The notes: generated by a model from the sequence alone, not told the origin. Numbered from the stretch's first letter, positions 9,092-18,860 are shown. The stretch: 63,444 nucleotides of DNA from Mucilaginibacter sp. UBA5151 (GCA_002413785.1 DHXR01000006.1:1-63444), one strand, 5' to 3'. Translations and numbers: made by a program.

Positions 9092-12000
9092 ATGGCAGCA
9101 AAAAAGCAGCAAATAAATACATCAGCATCAACCTGCTGTTATTGCGGGGTTGGGTGTGGCGTACTTGTTCATAAAGACAAGAACGGGCAGGTTTTGGTCG
9201 AAGGCGACCAAAACCATCCTGTTAATAAGGGGATGCTATGCAGTAAAGGCATTAACCTGCATTATACTGTTAATGATAAGACGGACAGGCTGCTTTACCC
9301 GCAAATGCGGTATAACAAAAACATGCCGGTGCAGCGGGTCAGCTGGGATGAAGCGCTTGACCGCACAGTTGCCGTTTTTAAAACCTTTATCAATAAATAT
9401 GGGCCGGATTCCGTGGCATTTTATGCTTCAGGACAATGCCTGACGGAGGAATATTATGTAATCAATAAACTGATGAAAGGGTTTATTGGTAGCAATAATA
9501 TTGATGCCAACTCGCGTTTGTGCGTGAGCAGCGCGGTTGCCGCCTATAAAATGTCATTAGGGGAGGATAGTGTCCCCGTTTGTTATGACGATATTGAACT
9601 GGCTGATTGTTTTTATGTAACCGGCGCTAACCCGGCCTGGTGCCACCCGGTTTTATGGCGAAGGGTGGAGGCGCATAAGGCAGCTAATCCAAATATTAAA
9701 ATAATTATTGTTGACCCGCGTGTTACGGACAGTTGCAGCATTGCAGACCTGCACCTGCAGATTAACCCTGGAACCGACATTACCCTTAACCATGCCATTG
9801 GCAGGGTACTGATTGAGAATGGCGATATCGACCTTGATTTTATTACCAATCACGCCGAAGGTTTTGAGCAATACAGCGCAATGGTGTTTCAAAAAAGCCT
9901 TGCCGGGGCTGCACGCGTGTGTGGCGTTAAAGAAAACGATATCCGTTTAGCGGCAAAATACATTGCCGAAGCAAAGGGTTTTATTTCCATGTGGACGATG
10001 GGGCTTAACCAGAGTTCTGTTGGTGTAAATAAAAATTTGAGCCTTATTAACCTTAACCTCATAACGGGGCATGTTGGCAAACCAGGGTCGGGGCCATTGT
10101 CACTAACCGGCCAACCAAATGCGATGGGCGGGCGCGAAGTTGGTGGGCTGGCCAATGCATTGCCTGCGCACCGCGACCTGAATAATCCATTGCACCGGGC
10201 GGAGGTACAAAAGTTTTGGGGCGGCGGTGTTATTGATCCAAAACCCGGATTGACTGCAACAGAAATGTTTGAGGCCCTTGATAATGGCAGCTTAAAGGCT
10301 ATATGGATCATCGGCACCAATCCGTTAACCAGTTTGCCAAATGCCCGGCTGGCAGAAGGGGCAGTAAAGAAAGCAAAATTTGTGGTTGTGCAGGAGATCA
10401 GCAACAAGCACGAAAACTTTGATTACGCTGATGTGATATTGCCGGCTGCCGCCTGGGCAGAAAAAGAGGGGACAATGACCAATTCCGAGCGTCGTATCAG
10501 TTACCTGAACAAAATAGTTGATGCCCCCGGTGAAGCTTTGCCTGACGCCGAGATTATTTGCCGTTTTGCACGCAAAATGGGCTATAAAGGATTTGAATTT
10601 GAAAATTCAGCTGCAATTTATTCCGAACATGCCCGTTTAACCGCAAAAACCAATATTGATATCAGCAGTTTAACATACGATATACTGAAAGAACAGGGAT
10701 CTGTCCAATGGCCCTATAAAAAGAAAGGCCAGGGAGCGGGTACCACCAGGTTATTTACTGATAAACGCTTTTATACCCCTTCCAAAAAAGCAATTATACA
10801 TCCCGTACCTGATGCCATCACGAGTGAAAAACCCGATGATGCTTTTCCCTTTATCTTAACTACCGGCCGTATCCGCGATCAATGGCTTACGATGACTAAA
10901 ACCGGTAAAGTAAACAAGCTTAACCAGCATTACCGGCAATCATTTATGGAAATACACCCGCGCGATGCTGATACTCTACAAATAAATGAAGGGGACGTTA
11001 CGGTGATAATGTCAAGGCGCGGGGAAGTAAGGGTTAAGGCTGCAATATCGACCCAAATAAAACAGGGCGTAATTTTTTTGCCAATGCATTGGGGGAAAAT
11101 ATTAGGCAACGACCTTAACCGGGCCAACAACCTGACATCAGGCCAGGTTGATCCTATTTCAAAGGAACCTGATTTTAAATATTGCGCGGTAAGCGTATTC
11201 AAATATAAAAAACCCTTCCAGCGGATCATCGTGATTGGTGCGGGGGCCGGGGCTTACGGTTTTGTAAAATCATACCGGGCGCTTAACCAGGATGACGAAA
11301 TTACCATCTTCAGCAAAGAGGACTTCCCGTTTTATAACCGTGTAATGCTGCCCGACTACATCAGCGGTGAACAAAAATGGGAACAGTTAGTTAAAATGAA
11401 AGACGAAGATGAACCGGGTTACAAAATCAGTTTACTGCGGGGTGTCAGTATTGAAAAAATAGACAGGGTAAATAAACAGGTAACGGATTCAAGAGGTGTA
11501 AAAACCAGTTATGATATTTTACTGATAGCGACAGGCAGCAGGGCAGCGGTTCCAAAAAATGTCCCTGCTTTGGCAGGCATATTCACTATGCGCAGTCGCG
11601 TTGATGCCGATAATTTTAAGAAACATGTGCCCGGCACCGGGCATGTGGTAATTGTTGGCGGCGGATTGCTTGGTTTGGAGATGGCAGCTTCATTGAGGGA
11701 AATCGGCGTAAAAATAACCATCATACAGCGAACCTCCTCATTTTTGAACCGGCAATTGGATACGCTGGGCAGCCAGCTATTGCACGAAGAAATGGCGGAC
11801 CAGGGCTGCGATATTTATTACGATGACGAAGTACAATTGTATTACGGACGATCAAAATTAACCGGGATTGGTTTAAAAAGCGGGCGCAAAATTAATTGCG
11901 ATGCCATGATCCTTGCTATCGGCACCAGCCCGAATATGGAAATTGCCAAAGATTGCGGATTGGATTGCCGCCGGGGTGTAACCGTAAATGAACGCATGCA

Positions 12001-12613
12001 AACCAGCGACCCTGATATTTATGCCATTGGCGAAATAGCCGAATTTAAAGGGACGCTTTATGGGATTACTGCCGCCGCGGAGCAACAGGCCCAGGTGGTA
12101 GCTGGTTATTTGAATGGTGATATTGCCAGCTATTACAAAGGCAGTTTATTTATGAATATCATCAAAATTCATGGCTTTGATCTATGCAGCATCGGGATAC
12201 CGGAATGCCCGGATGATAAAGATTATGAAGAGGTTGTTTTTATAGACAAAGCGAAACGGTATTACAAAAAATGCATAGTACATCAGGACAGGCTGGTTGG
12301 CGCCATCCTGATAGGTGACAAAAGTGAGTTTTTAGAATTCAGGGATCTGATAGCCAACAAAACCGAATTAAGTGAAAAAAGACTCCAATTATTGCGAAGC
12401 GGCAGCAAGGCCGACCCTGTGCTTGGCAAACTGGTTTGCAGCTGTAATAATGTTGGCAGTGAAAACATCCGGAAAAAAATAGGCGAAGGCTGTGCTACAC
12501 TGAAAGAGTTATGCAATACCACAGGGGCAGGCACTGGCTGTGGCTCATGCAGGCCCGAAGTTAAGCGGCTGCTTGATGAAACTTTGAAAAGTATGGAAAC
12601 AGTGAATAATTAG
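9092..12613 (+). CDS. nasA: Fused assimilatory nitrate reductase: molybdopterin + FAD reductase + BFD [2Fe-2S]
   Basis: 1173 residues in three modules. (1) About 1-700: a prokaryotic NasA-type molybdopterin domain with a [4Fe-4S] site C15, C18, C22, C50 and probable Mo-ligand C144 (NSRLCVSS); GQPNAMGGREVGGLANALP is diagnostic. (2) About 705-1060: a pyridine-nucleotide FAD oxidoreductase like the N-terminus of NirB/NasB (VIGAGAGAYGFVKSY, NRVMLPDYI, VIVGGGLLGLEMA). (3) About 1115-1165: a BFD-type [2Fe-2S] domain (CSCNNVG ... CNTTGAGTGCGSC). It would reduce nitrate to nitrite in the cytoplasm with NAD(P)H electrons passed inside one chain. In many bacteria these parts are separate proteins. It follows the transporter genes and precedes the rubredoxin partner by 3 bases. 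No nitrite reductase follows. Confidence 0.88.
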   Translation: MAAKKQQINTSASTCCYCGVGCGVLVHKDKNGQVLVEGDQNHPVNKGMLCSKGINLHYTVNDKTDRLLYPQMRYNKNMPVQRVSWDEALDRTVAVFKTFINKYGPDSVAFYASGQCLTEEYYVINKLMKGFIGSNNIDANSRLCVSSAVAAYKMSLGEDSVPVCYDDIELADCFYVTGANPAWCHPVLWRRVEAHKAANPNIKIIIVDPRVTDSCSIADLHLQINPGTDITLNHAIGRVLIENGDIDLDFITNHAEGFEQYSAMVFQKSLAGAARVCGVKENDIRLAAKYIAEAKGFISMWTMGLNQSSVGVNKNLSLINLNLITGHVGKPGSGPLSLTGQPNAMGGREVGGLANALPAHRDLNNPLHRAEVQKFWGGGVIDPKPGLTATEMFEALDNGSLKAIWIIGTNPLTSLPNARLAEGAVKKAKFVVVQEISNKHENFDYADVILPAAAWAEKEGTMTNSERRISYLNKIVDAPGEALPDAEIICRFARKMGYKGFEFENSAAIYSEHARLTAKTNIDISSLTYDILKEQGSVQWPYKKKGQGAGTTRLFTDKRFYTPSKKAIIHPVPDAITSEKPDDAFPFILTTGRIRDQWLTMTKTGKVNKLNQHYRQSFMEIHPRDADTLQINEGDVTVIMSRRGEVRVKAAISTQIKQGVIFLPMHWGKILGNDLNRANNLTSGQVDPISKEPDFKYCAVSVFKYKKPFQRIIVIGAGAGAYGFVKSYRALNQDDEITIFSKEDFPFYNRVMLPDYISGEQKWEQLVKMKDEDEPGYKISLLRGVSIEKIDRVNKQVTDSRGVKTSYDILLIATGSRAAVPKNVPALAGIFTMRSRVDADNFKKHVPGTGHVVIVGGGLLGLEMAASLREIGVKITIIQRTSSFLNRQLDTLGSQLLHEEMADQGCDIYYDDEVQLYYGRSKLTGIGLKSGRKINCDAMILAIGTSPNMEIAKDCGLDCRRGVTVNERMQTSDPDIYAIGEIAEFKGTLYGITAAAEQQAQVVAGYLNGDIASYYKGSLFMNIIKIHGFDLCSIGIPECPDDKDYEEVVFIDKAKRYYKKCIVHQDRLVGAILIGDKSEFLEFRDLIANKTELSEKRLQLLRSGSKADPVLGKLVCSCNNVGSENIRKKIGEGCATLKELCNTTGAGTGCGSCRPEVKRLLDETLKSMETVNN

Positions 12614-12616
12614 GCT

Positions 12617-14065
12617 ATGGAGCATTTGATCAAAATAAATCTTCCGGGTGGTTTGGTATCGGCCGGAGATCTTTACGAAATATTGCTGATCGCTGAAAAA
12701 GCGGGCGCCGATAGTATCCGCTTTGGCAACAGGCAGCAGTTATATTTTTCTATAAACGAGGATCGCCTGGAGGATCTGGAAACGGAGATGCTAAGAACCG
12801 AAATTTATTTTGAGATAGATAACGATGCACAGCCCAATATTGTAAGTTCTTATGTTGCTGATACCATATTCAACCAGGAAAGCTGGCTTCGCGAAGGGGT
12901 GTATAAAGGCATACTGGACAGTTTTGATTTCCAGCCCCGGTTAAAGATCAACATGGTTGATAGTCAGCAAACATTCGTGCCATTTTTCAGTGGAAATTTT
13001 AATTTTATTACTTCTGATATTAGCAATTACTGGTATTTCTATATCCGCTTTCCTAAATCAGGCAAATATTTTTGTTTTCCTTCATTGGTCTATTCTGATG
13101 ATATTCCATCATTAGCGAAAACGGCTGAAGAAATTATCTTCGGAAACAAAAAGCTTTTTTACGACCAGGAAAATACGGAGGACCAGCTGTTTATTAAAAT
13201 GCTTTCAAAAAAAGCCGGTGCCACTTTTCAACCTATAACATCCGGGCTTAAATTGCCGGCTTTTCAGCTGCCTTATTACGAGGGTTTTAATAAATACAAT
13301 AGCTGGTACTGGCTCGGGATTTACCGGCGCAATGAACTTTTTCCGATTGGGTTTTTAAAGGACGCCTGCCAGCTTTGCCTTAAGACCCATATTGGTCAAC
13401 TTTATACTACCCCCTGGAAATCCATCATCATAAAAGGCATTGAGCCTTCTGACCGATACGAATGGGGATTGCTCCTCAGTAAATACCAGCTAAATGTAAG
13501 GCATGCCGCAAATGAATTAAACTGGCAGGTAGAAGATGTTTGTGAAGAAGGCCTGGCATTAAAAAAACAGCTGGTGCGCGAATTCGAAGAAGCCGATCTG
13601 CGCACTTACCAGCTATGTTTTGCCATTAAAACACAGCCCAAAACAGGCTTGCCCGGTTCGGTCATCATAAAAAAAAACAAAGATGGATTGTACGACCTGT
13701 TACACACCAAAGATTTTAACCCCAATTCAAAAGACTACGAAGTTTACCGGGAAGCGGTGCAATCAGATAAATTAACTGCTCACCTGATTTCCCTTTGTAA
13801 AAATTTTTATGACAGGCAAAGCAGTCATATCGATTTAGCTCCGGCTTATCAAAACAAAGACTCAGATCCGGAAAAAGTACCGGAACAGGTATATCAATGT
13901 AATAATTGCTTAACCAGGTATGATAAACAATATGGAGATTCGGTAAACAACATAGATAAAAATATTGAATTTACTGCCTTAACAGATTATTATTGCCCCG
14001 TTTGTGAAGCACCTAAAAGTGAATTTAGCCTGGTTGGGTTAATGGAAGGTTTTTATCAGGCTTAA
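12617..14065 (+). CDS. Sulfite/nitrite-reductase-like protein with C-terminal rubredoxin domain
   Basis: 482 residues, starting 3 bases after the nitrate reductase stop, so surely co-translated. The N-terminus is a nitrite/sulfite reductase ferredoxin-like half domain (INLPGGLVSAGDLYEILLIAEKAGADSIRFGNRQQLYF, about 6-45), and a second half-like region is at about 265-360. The C-terminus (about 425-475) is a rubredoxin: CNNCLTRYD and CPVCEAPKSEF supply four Cys ligands for one iron. The paired cysteine motifs that hold siroheme and [4Fe-4S] in real nitrite reductases are not visible; only an isolated CQLC occurs near residue 254. It is therefore probably an electron carrier or partner of the nitrate reductase, not an active nitrite reductase. 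Confidence 0.7.
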   Translation: MEHLIKINLPGGLVSAGDLYEILLIAEKAGADSIRFGNRQQLYFSINEDRLEDLETEMLRTEIYFEIDNDAQPNIVSSYVADTIFNQESWLREGVYKGILDSFDFQPRLKINMVDSQQTFVPFFSGNFNFITSDISNYWYFYIRFPKSGKYFCFPSLVYSDDIPSLAKTAEEIIFGNKKLFYDQENTEDQLFIKMLSKKAGATFQPITSGLKLPAFQLPYYEGFNKYNSWYWLGIYRRNELFPIGFLKDACQLCLKTHIGQLYTTPWKSIIIKGIEPSDRYEWGLLLSKYQLNVRHAANELNWQVEDVCEEGLALKKQLVREFEEADLRTYQLCFAIKTQPKTGLPGSVIIKKNKDGLYDLLHTKDFNPNSKDYEVYREAVQSDKLTAHLISLCKNFYDRQSSHIDLAPAYQNKDSDPEKVPEQVYQCNNCLTRYDKQYGDSVNNIDKNIEFTALTDYYCPVCEAPKSEFSLVGLMEGFYQA

Positions 14066-14175
14066 AATAATCTTGAGTTTCATTTTGCCCCTTCATACCA
14101 GTACTGACAAAATAGCCTCAGCATCTATTTCATTCCAACCCTTTACCTTTTTATTAAACATCGCCTCGCCAAATC

Positions 14176-14221
14176 TTGTCCGTCCGTTCCCAAGTACCGT
14201 ACCTCTCAAACGGACGGACAA
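14176..14221. repeat. Inverted repeat with GGACGGACAA arms
   Basis: TTGTCCGTCCGTT (14176-14188) pairs with AACGGACGGACAA (14209-14221) around a 20-base loop. A related palindrome lies at 14851-14899. Both sit in the 890-base gap 14066-14955, which also holds an AraC remnant and a dispersed repeat but no intact gene. Confidence 0.8.
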
Positions 14222-14340
14222 AACTTTGCCCAGGTTCATCAGTTAACAAAAGTGCTGTTTTGTTATATTACCCCCCCCCGCTGGTTTTAAAGTACCCTAA
14301 TTAGTTCTGCAATTGAAAACCCGGCCAGGGCGGCATAATG

Positions 14341-14405
14341 GGTTACCTGTCAGCGGGGCACGGGTCGCCTTTACGCTTTGCCCCTCGCGGCAGACTCGCG
14401 CCAGA
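14341..14405. repeat. Dispersed repeat, copy 1
   Basis: About 65 bases starting GGTTACCTGTCAGCGGGGCA and containing CGCCTTTACGCTTTGCCC and CGGCAGACT are repeated with few changes at 22595-22656. Both copies abut truncated genes or repeat-rich gaps, as expected for the edge of a mobile or recombining unit. Confidence 0.7.
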
Positions 14406-14425
14406 GTTGGGATACACATCAAAAA

Positions 14426-14635
14426 ATACACCTTCGTTCCGCCTCTGATTTTCCACAGCAGTTAAATGTACATGTAAACCACCTGAACAGGGCCGTAAAA
14501 GAAAATACGCAGAAAACAACAACTCAAATTATTGCCAGCCGTTTTTTGCAGGAATCAAAAATCCTGCTGAAGCATAGCAGCTGGAGCGTGTCTGAAATCG
14601 CCTGCGCATTAGGCTTTACCGAGGTAACCCATTTC
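14426..14635 (+). pseudogene. AraC-family regulator, DNA-binding fragment
   Basis: Seventy residues, from IHLRSASDFPQQLNVHVNHL to SEIACALGFTEVTHF, match the AraC/XylS HTH region found in many Bacteroidota regulators: first helix-turn-helix, long linker helix with SKILLKHSSW, and the start of the second helix-turn-helix. The usual continuation after THF (NNFFKK...) is missing. Instead the sequence runs straight into the palindrome at 14645. The N-terminal cupin-like domain is also missing, replaced by the dispersed repeat at 14341. It is cut at both ends and cannot be functional. What it controlled is unknown. Confidence 0.75.
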
Positions 14636-14644
14636 CCCGCCCTT

Positions 14645-14787
14645 GTTGGTGTTGTCACCAACGAGACCCGCGTGTCAAGAATTTAGATGAAACCCTTTGA
14701 TTAGTTCTATAAATCTATGCTATCCCGTAAATTAGTTTAAAATCCAAATAAACCCGGGCACCACGGTTTGTTGGTGACAACACCAAC
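14645..14787. repeat. MITE-like unit with GTTGGTG/CACCAAC hairpin ends
   Basis: GTTGGTG-TTGT-CACCAAC (14645-14662) and its reverse complement GTTGGTG-ACAA-CACCAAC (14770-14787) bound about 143 bases without coding sense. The left end cuts the AraC fragment. Confidence 0.6.
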
Positions 14788-14850
14788 AAAGGCGAAGCCG
14801 CATTTGTAGTCTGAAGCCACTGCATTGCGCAAAGGCGACTGACACCCAAT

Positions 14851-14899
14851 ATGTCCGCCCGTCCAAATGTATGTTCACCCCAAACCGGACGGACAAACA
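14851..14899. repeat. Second GGACGGACA-type inverted repeat
   Basis: ATGTCCGCCCGTCC pairs, with small mismatches, with GGACGGACAAACAT around a 22-base loop. It belongs to the same family as the repeat at 14176. Confidence 0.6.
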
Positions 14900-14960
14900 T
14901 ATATCCTGATGCTATCTTTTGTTACCCATTAATATCCATTCCCTCATAGCTGCTATTGCT

Positions 14961-14968
14961 TACCTTTG
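14961..14968 (+). promoter_or_regulatory. -7 promoter element of the helicase gene
   Basis: TACCTTTG fits TAnnTTTG and lies only 5 bases before ATG 14974, implying an almost leaderless mRNA. It argues against the earlier in-frame ATG at 14956, which would be upstream of the transcript. Confidence 0.5.
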
Positions 14969-14973
14969 CGCGA

Positions 14974-16878
14974 ATGGATTATTTCAAAAAGCTGGCGGAC
15001 CTGCTGAAAATTGAACAGGCGGAGGACCGCGAGGCCTATTTAAAACTTACATCGTCAACCTCGGTTACAGACCGCAGGGCAGCAGGCCTTGCCTGGTACC
15101 CGGTTGCAATTACAGGTACCGAACCCAGCCGCGGGGATTACCTGAATGTGGAAGCTGTAAGAAAGACCCATCTGGATATTATTCATCAGTTGCGTTTTGG
15201 CAGCCCGGCGGTGCTGTTCTCCAACCATGATCCCAAAAATAACCGTGTCGAAGGGGTTATTACCTACCAGGGCGGCGACAGGATAAAGATCAACATCTTT
15301 ACCGAAGAACTTCCGGACTGGTGCCGTGACGGTAAGCTGGGCATCGAATTGCTGTTTGATAATAACAATTATGATGAGATGTTTGCTGCGCTTAAACAGG
15401 CTGCAAAACTCCGCGATGAACCCACAGAAGGCCGCCTTGTGCAAATCCTGACCGGGAAGAAAGCCCCTGTATTTCATACCATTACAAACCCGCTAACTGT
15501 TGCAGGTTTAAATTCCTCCCAGCAATTGGCGGTAGATAAAATCATGTCGGCACAGGACCTTGCCATTATACACGGGCCGCCCGGTACGGGTAAAACAACC
15601 ACGCTGGTACAGGCAATCAGCCGGATGGTGCGGCAAAATAAAGAACAGGTTTTAGTTGTGGCGCCAAGCAATACGGCGGTTGACCTGCTCAGCGAAAAAC
15701 TATCGCTGGAGGGCCTCAATGTATTGCGGATTGGCAACCCGGCGCGGGTTTCCGATAAATTAACCGATCTCACGCTGGATAGCCAGATGGCCCTGCATCC
15801 CTACATGAAGGAAAGCAAAAGGCTGAAAAAGCAGGCCGCCGAATTTAAAAACATGGGCCATAAGTATAAGCGTAGTTTTGGCAAAGCCGAACGCGACCAG
15901 CGCAAGGCCCTGTTTGACGAGGCCCATAAGATCATGAAGGAAGTTGCCAAAACAGAGGAATACATCATCAGCGATCTGGTGAGCAAAGCGCAGGTAATTA
16001 CGGCAACGCTTGCCGGCGCAAATCATTATACCATCCGTAACCTTAAGTTCGGGACGGTGGTTATTGACGAAGCAGGGCAGGCGCTGGAACCTGCCTGCTG
16101 GATCCCAATAGTAAAAGCGCAAAAGGTGGTGCTTGCCGGCGACCATTGCCAGCTTTCTCCCACCATAAAATCAGACGAAGCGGCACGAAAGGGTTTAAGC
16201 ACCACACTGATTGAGAAATGTATCTCCCTGTATCCCGAAGCGGTTACCCTGCTGGATGAACAGTACAGGATGCACCATGCCATCATGGCTTACTCTTCCC
16301 GCGTGTTTTATAATAATGCCCTAAAGGCCCATACCTCTGTGGCTAACCATTTGCTTTTCACCGGTGACCTGCCCATGGTATTTATTGATACTGCCGGCTG
16401 TGGCTTTGATGAAAAACCCGCCGGTACCAGCGTGGCCAACCCCGAAGAGGCGGCCTTCCTGTTCAGGTACCTCGAAAAGCTGGCGGCAACCCTGGAAGGG
16501 CATTACAGCTCAACTGATTTTCCATCCATTGCGGTGGTATCGCCATACCGGGAGCAAATCCGTTTGCTGAAAGAACAATTGCTTCAAACCCCATCTTTAC
16601 AGGTTTATGACGATTTAATTTCCGTCAATACCATCGACAGCTTTCAGGGACAGGAACGTGACCTGGTGCTGATCGGTTTAACCAGGAGCAATAGCGAAGG
16701 TGTCATTGGGTTTTTGGCCGATATCCGCCGCATGAACGTAGCCATGACCAGGGCCCGAAAAAAGCTGGTGATCATTGGCGACAGCGCCACCCTTAGCCGC
16801 CTGCCATTTTATGCAGAAATGATCACCTATGCGGATAGCCTCGGCGGGTACCAGAGCGCCTGGGAGCATTTGGGTTAA
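14974..16878 (+). CDS. SF1B helicase, UPF1/IGHMBP2-like
   Basis: 634 residues from ATG 14974. Motifs in order: an N-terminal RNA/DNA-binding barrel region (about 1-180), Walker A GPPGTGKTTTLVQA (about 197), VVAPSNTAVDLL (Ia), VVIDEAGQALEPACWIP (motif II, DEAG), LAGDHCQLSPTI (III), LDEQYRMH (IV), VNTIDSFQGQERDLVLIGLTRSN (V) and NVAMTRARKKLVIIGD (VI). This full set identifies a superfamily 1B, 5'-3' translocating helicase of the IGHMBP2/SMUBP2/DNA2 group, common as a housekeeping gene in Bacteroidota. The physiological role is unsettled. It stands alone between repeat-rich DNA and the convergent kup gene. Confidence 0.85.
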   Translation: MDYFKKLADLLKIEQAEDREAYLKLTSSTSVTDRRAAGLAWYPVAITGTEPSRGDYLNVEAVRKTHLDIIHQLRFGSPAVLFSNHDPKNNRVEGVITYQGGDRIKINIFTEELPDWCRDGKLGIELLFDNNNYDEMFAALKQAAKLRDEPTEGRLVQILTGKKAPVFHTITNPLTVAGLNSSQQLAVDKIMSAQDLAIIHGPPGTGKTTTLVQAISRMVRQNKEQVLVVAPSNTAVDLLSEKLSLEGLNVLRIGNPARVSDKLTDLTLDSQMALHPYMKESKRLKKQAAEFKNMGHKYKRSFGKAERDQRKALFDEAHKIMKEVAKTEEYIISDLVSKAQVITATLAGANHYTIRNLKFGTVVIDEAGQALEPACWIPIVKAQKVVLAGDHCQLSPTIKSDEAARKGLSTTLIEKCISLYPEAVTLLDEQYRMHHAIMAYSSRVFYNNALKAHTSVANHLLFTGDLPMVFIDTAGCGFDEKPAGTSVANPEEAAFLFRYLEKLAATLEGHYSSTDFPSIAVVSPYREQIRLLKEQLLQTPSLQVYDDLISVNTIDSFQGQERDLVLIGLTRSNSEGVIGFLADIRRMNVAMTRARKKLVIIGDSATLSRLPFYAEMITYADSLGGYQSAWEHLG

Positions 16879-16925
16879 GTCTTTAGTCCTTAGTCGAAAG
16901 TCTTAAGCCGGATATGCCTTGCTTA

Positions 16926-18860
16926 TCACATTTCTCGTTTTAGTTGGATATTATCTATCTTCTGAACAATCAGGGGTACCCTTTCTACAACTACATTATT
17001 ATAATCAAGCCCAAATGCTTCCGGATCGGGCAGGCTTATTTTGTCGAGTAAAAAATAGGTCCTCATCATCAGGTTTGTCCAAAATGGAAGTTGGTTATCA
17101 AATGACAGAAAACTTTTCATCACCACAAAACGATAATCCCCGCAGGCATCGCGTTCATCGATTACACAATAGTTGTTTTTATATTCAAGTTCTTTATTGG
17201 CAATCATGCCGGCGGCAATCTTTCTGAAATACAAATTGATACGCGGCACAACACGAAACCCTAATTTGAACCGCACGTAGATAAGATCCTGCGGGGCAAG
17301 GGTTTTAATTGAATAGCTCATGGTATAAGGCGCATCATCAACATCTACATGCAATAGCCAATATAACTCTGCACGTTTGGGTTGCTGACAAAAAATAGAT
17401 TCGATAATCCGCCGTTCAATAAACGCAGGGCTGTCAGTAAAGGTTAGATATACCAGGTGTGTAGCGAATTTTGGTATTGCAGTATCGTGGCTCAATCTTA
17501 CGATATCGGGTATATAATCATCAAGGGGCAGATATTTTTTATACTTTTCTTTTAATTTTCGTCCCGCCTGCCATATATACATGGTTGTTATTAACAGTAA
17601 GCCAACTAACAAGGTAAGCCATCCGCCATGCATGAATTTTCTCATATTGGCTACTAAAAAAGTAAGCTCGATACTAAGGTACACAGCAAGTACAGCATAC
17701 GTGAAAAGCTTAGGGTACCGTTTTGTACGCAGGTAGAAGCTTAATAAAACAGTAGTCATCAGCATGGTAAGGGTTACAGATAGGCCGAAGGCGGCTTCCA
17801 TGTTGGTTGATTCCCTGAAATACAGCACCATACCTATACACCCTGCCATCATCATCCAGTTTATTGCAGGAATATAAACCTGCCCGCGCAAGTCTGACGG
17901 GAATGCTGTTCGCAGCCTGGGCCAAACATTCAGCCGTATGGCTTCATTAAACAGGGTATAGGTGCCGCTTATTAATGCCTGGCTTGCTATTATTGTTGCC
18001 AGGGTAGAAATTAAAATACAGGGTATCAGAAACCATTGCGGCACCAGTCCATAGAACGGTTCAATGGCTTTCAAAGTCTGGCCGATGTGTTGTTTTAATA
18101 ATGCTGCCTCACCGAAATAGCATAACAGCAACGATATTTTTATGAGTATCCATGCCATTTGGATATTCTTCCTGCCCACATGTCCCATGTCGGCATATAA
18201 AGCCTCGGCGCCTGTTGTACAAAGGAATACGCCGCCTAAAACCCAAAAACCTCCCGGATATTCAACAATAAGTCTGTAAGCATAAATTGGGTTAATAGCT
18301 TTTAGTACAGAAATATCTTTTATTAAAAAGTTAAAACCAAGTACCGCTATCATGCCGAACCAAATTACCATCGCAGGCCCGAAAAACTTGCCGATGAGGC
18401 CTGTCCCTGTCCGCTGAAACAGAAATAAGATGACAAGGATACATAAAGCGATCGGCAAAATCGGAACATTTGGCGCTATACCCTTTAATCCTTCTATGGC
18501 TGATGTAACTGAAATTGGCGGGGTAATAAGGCTGTCGGCTATCATGAAACTGGCGCCGATGATTGCAGGCCATATCAGCCATTTGGCATGTCGCCTGATG
18601 AGGGCATATAATGAAAATATGCCTCCTTCACCGTTATTGTCTGCCCGCATGGTAATGAGCACATATTTTAATGTAGTTTGAAAAGTAAGTGTCCAGAATA
18701 TTGCAGAAACGCTGCCTAACACTAATTCTTCCGTAATGGTGCCTTTCCCTATAATAGCTGTAAAAGTATATAGTGGGGAGGTGCCCAGATCGCCGAATAC
18801 GATGCCTAAAGCAATCAAAACACCCCCGAGAGTTATTTTTTTGATGTCAAATTCTTTCAT
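16926..18860 (-). CDS. kup: Potassium uptake protein, KUP/HAK/KT family
   Basis: 644 residues, about twelve membrane segments up to residue 430, then a cytoplasmic C-terminal domain of about 200 residues. The N-terminus ALGIVFGDLGTSPLYTFTAI is the family hallmark and MRADNNGEGGIFSLYAL is the second diagnostic block. Length matches Kup (about 620-650). It imports K+ with protons at moderate K+ levels and so complements the high-affinity Kdp system at 54.3 kb. It is transcribed convergently with the helicase gene. No operon partner. The start ATG at 18860 gives a normal family N-terminus. Confidence 0.92.
   Translation of the reverse strand: MKEFDIKKITLGGVLIALGIVFGDLGTSPLYTFTAIIGKGTITEELVLGSVSAIFWTLTFQTTLKYVLITMRADNNGEGGIFSLYALIRRHAKWLIWPAIIGASFMIADSLITPPISVTSAIEGLKGIAPNVPILPIALCILVILFLFQRTGTGLIGKFFGPAMVIWFGMIAVLGFNFLIKDISVLKAINPIYAYRLIVEYPGGFWVLGGVFLCTTGAEALYADMGHVGRKNIQMAWILIKISLLLCYFGEAALLKQHIGQTLKAIEPFYGLVPQWFLIPCILISTLATIIASQALISGTYTLFNEAIRLNVWPRLRTAFPSDLRGQVYIPAINWMMMAGCIGMVLYFRESTNMEAAFGLSVTLTMLMTTVLLSFYLRTKRYPKLFTYAVLAVYLSIELTFLVANMRKFMHGGWLTLLVGLLLITTMYIWQAGRKLKEKYKKYLPLDDYIPDIVRLSHDTAIPKFATHLVYLTFTDSPAFIERRIIESIFCQQPKRAELYWLLHVDVDDAPYTMSYSIKTLAPQDLIYVRFKLGFRVVPRINLYFRKIAAGMIANKELEYKNNYCVIDERDACGDYRFVVMKSFLSFDNQLPFWTNLMMRTYFLLDKISLPDPEAFGLDYNNVVVERVPLIVQKIDNIQLKREM

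Noticed and set aside
9613..10407. Antisense open frames within the nitrate reductase gene
   Set aside because: They are long because of codon bias on the opposite strand and have no ribosome site or family resemblance.
12617..14065. Assimilatory nitrite reductase (NirB/NirA)
   Set aside because: The paired cysteine motifs for siroheme and [4Fe-4S] are not visible and a rubredoxin domain is present instead, so calling it a nitrite reductase would overstate the evidence.
14956..14973. Helicase start at ATG 14956
   Set aside because: A TAnnTTTG promoter element lies between this ATG and the one at 14974, so the earlier codon would not be transcribed from it.
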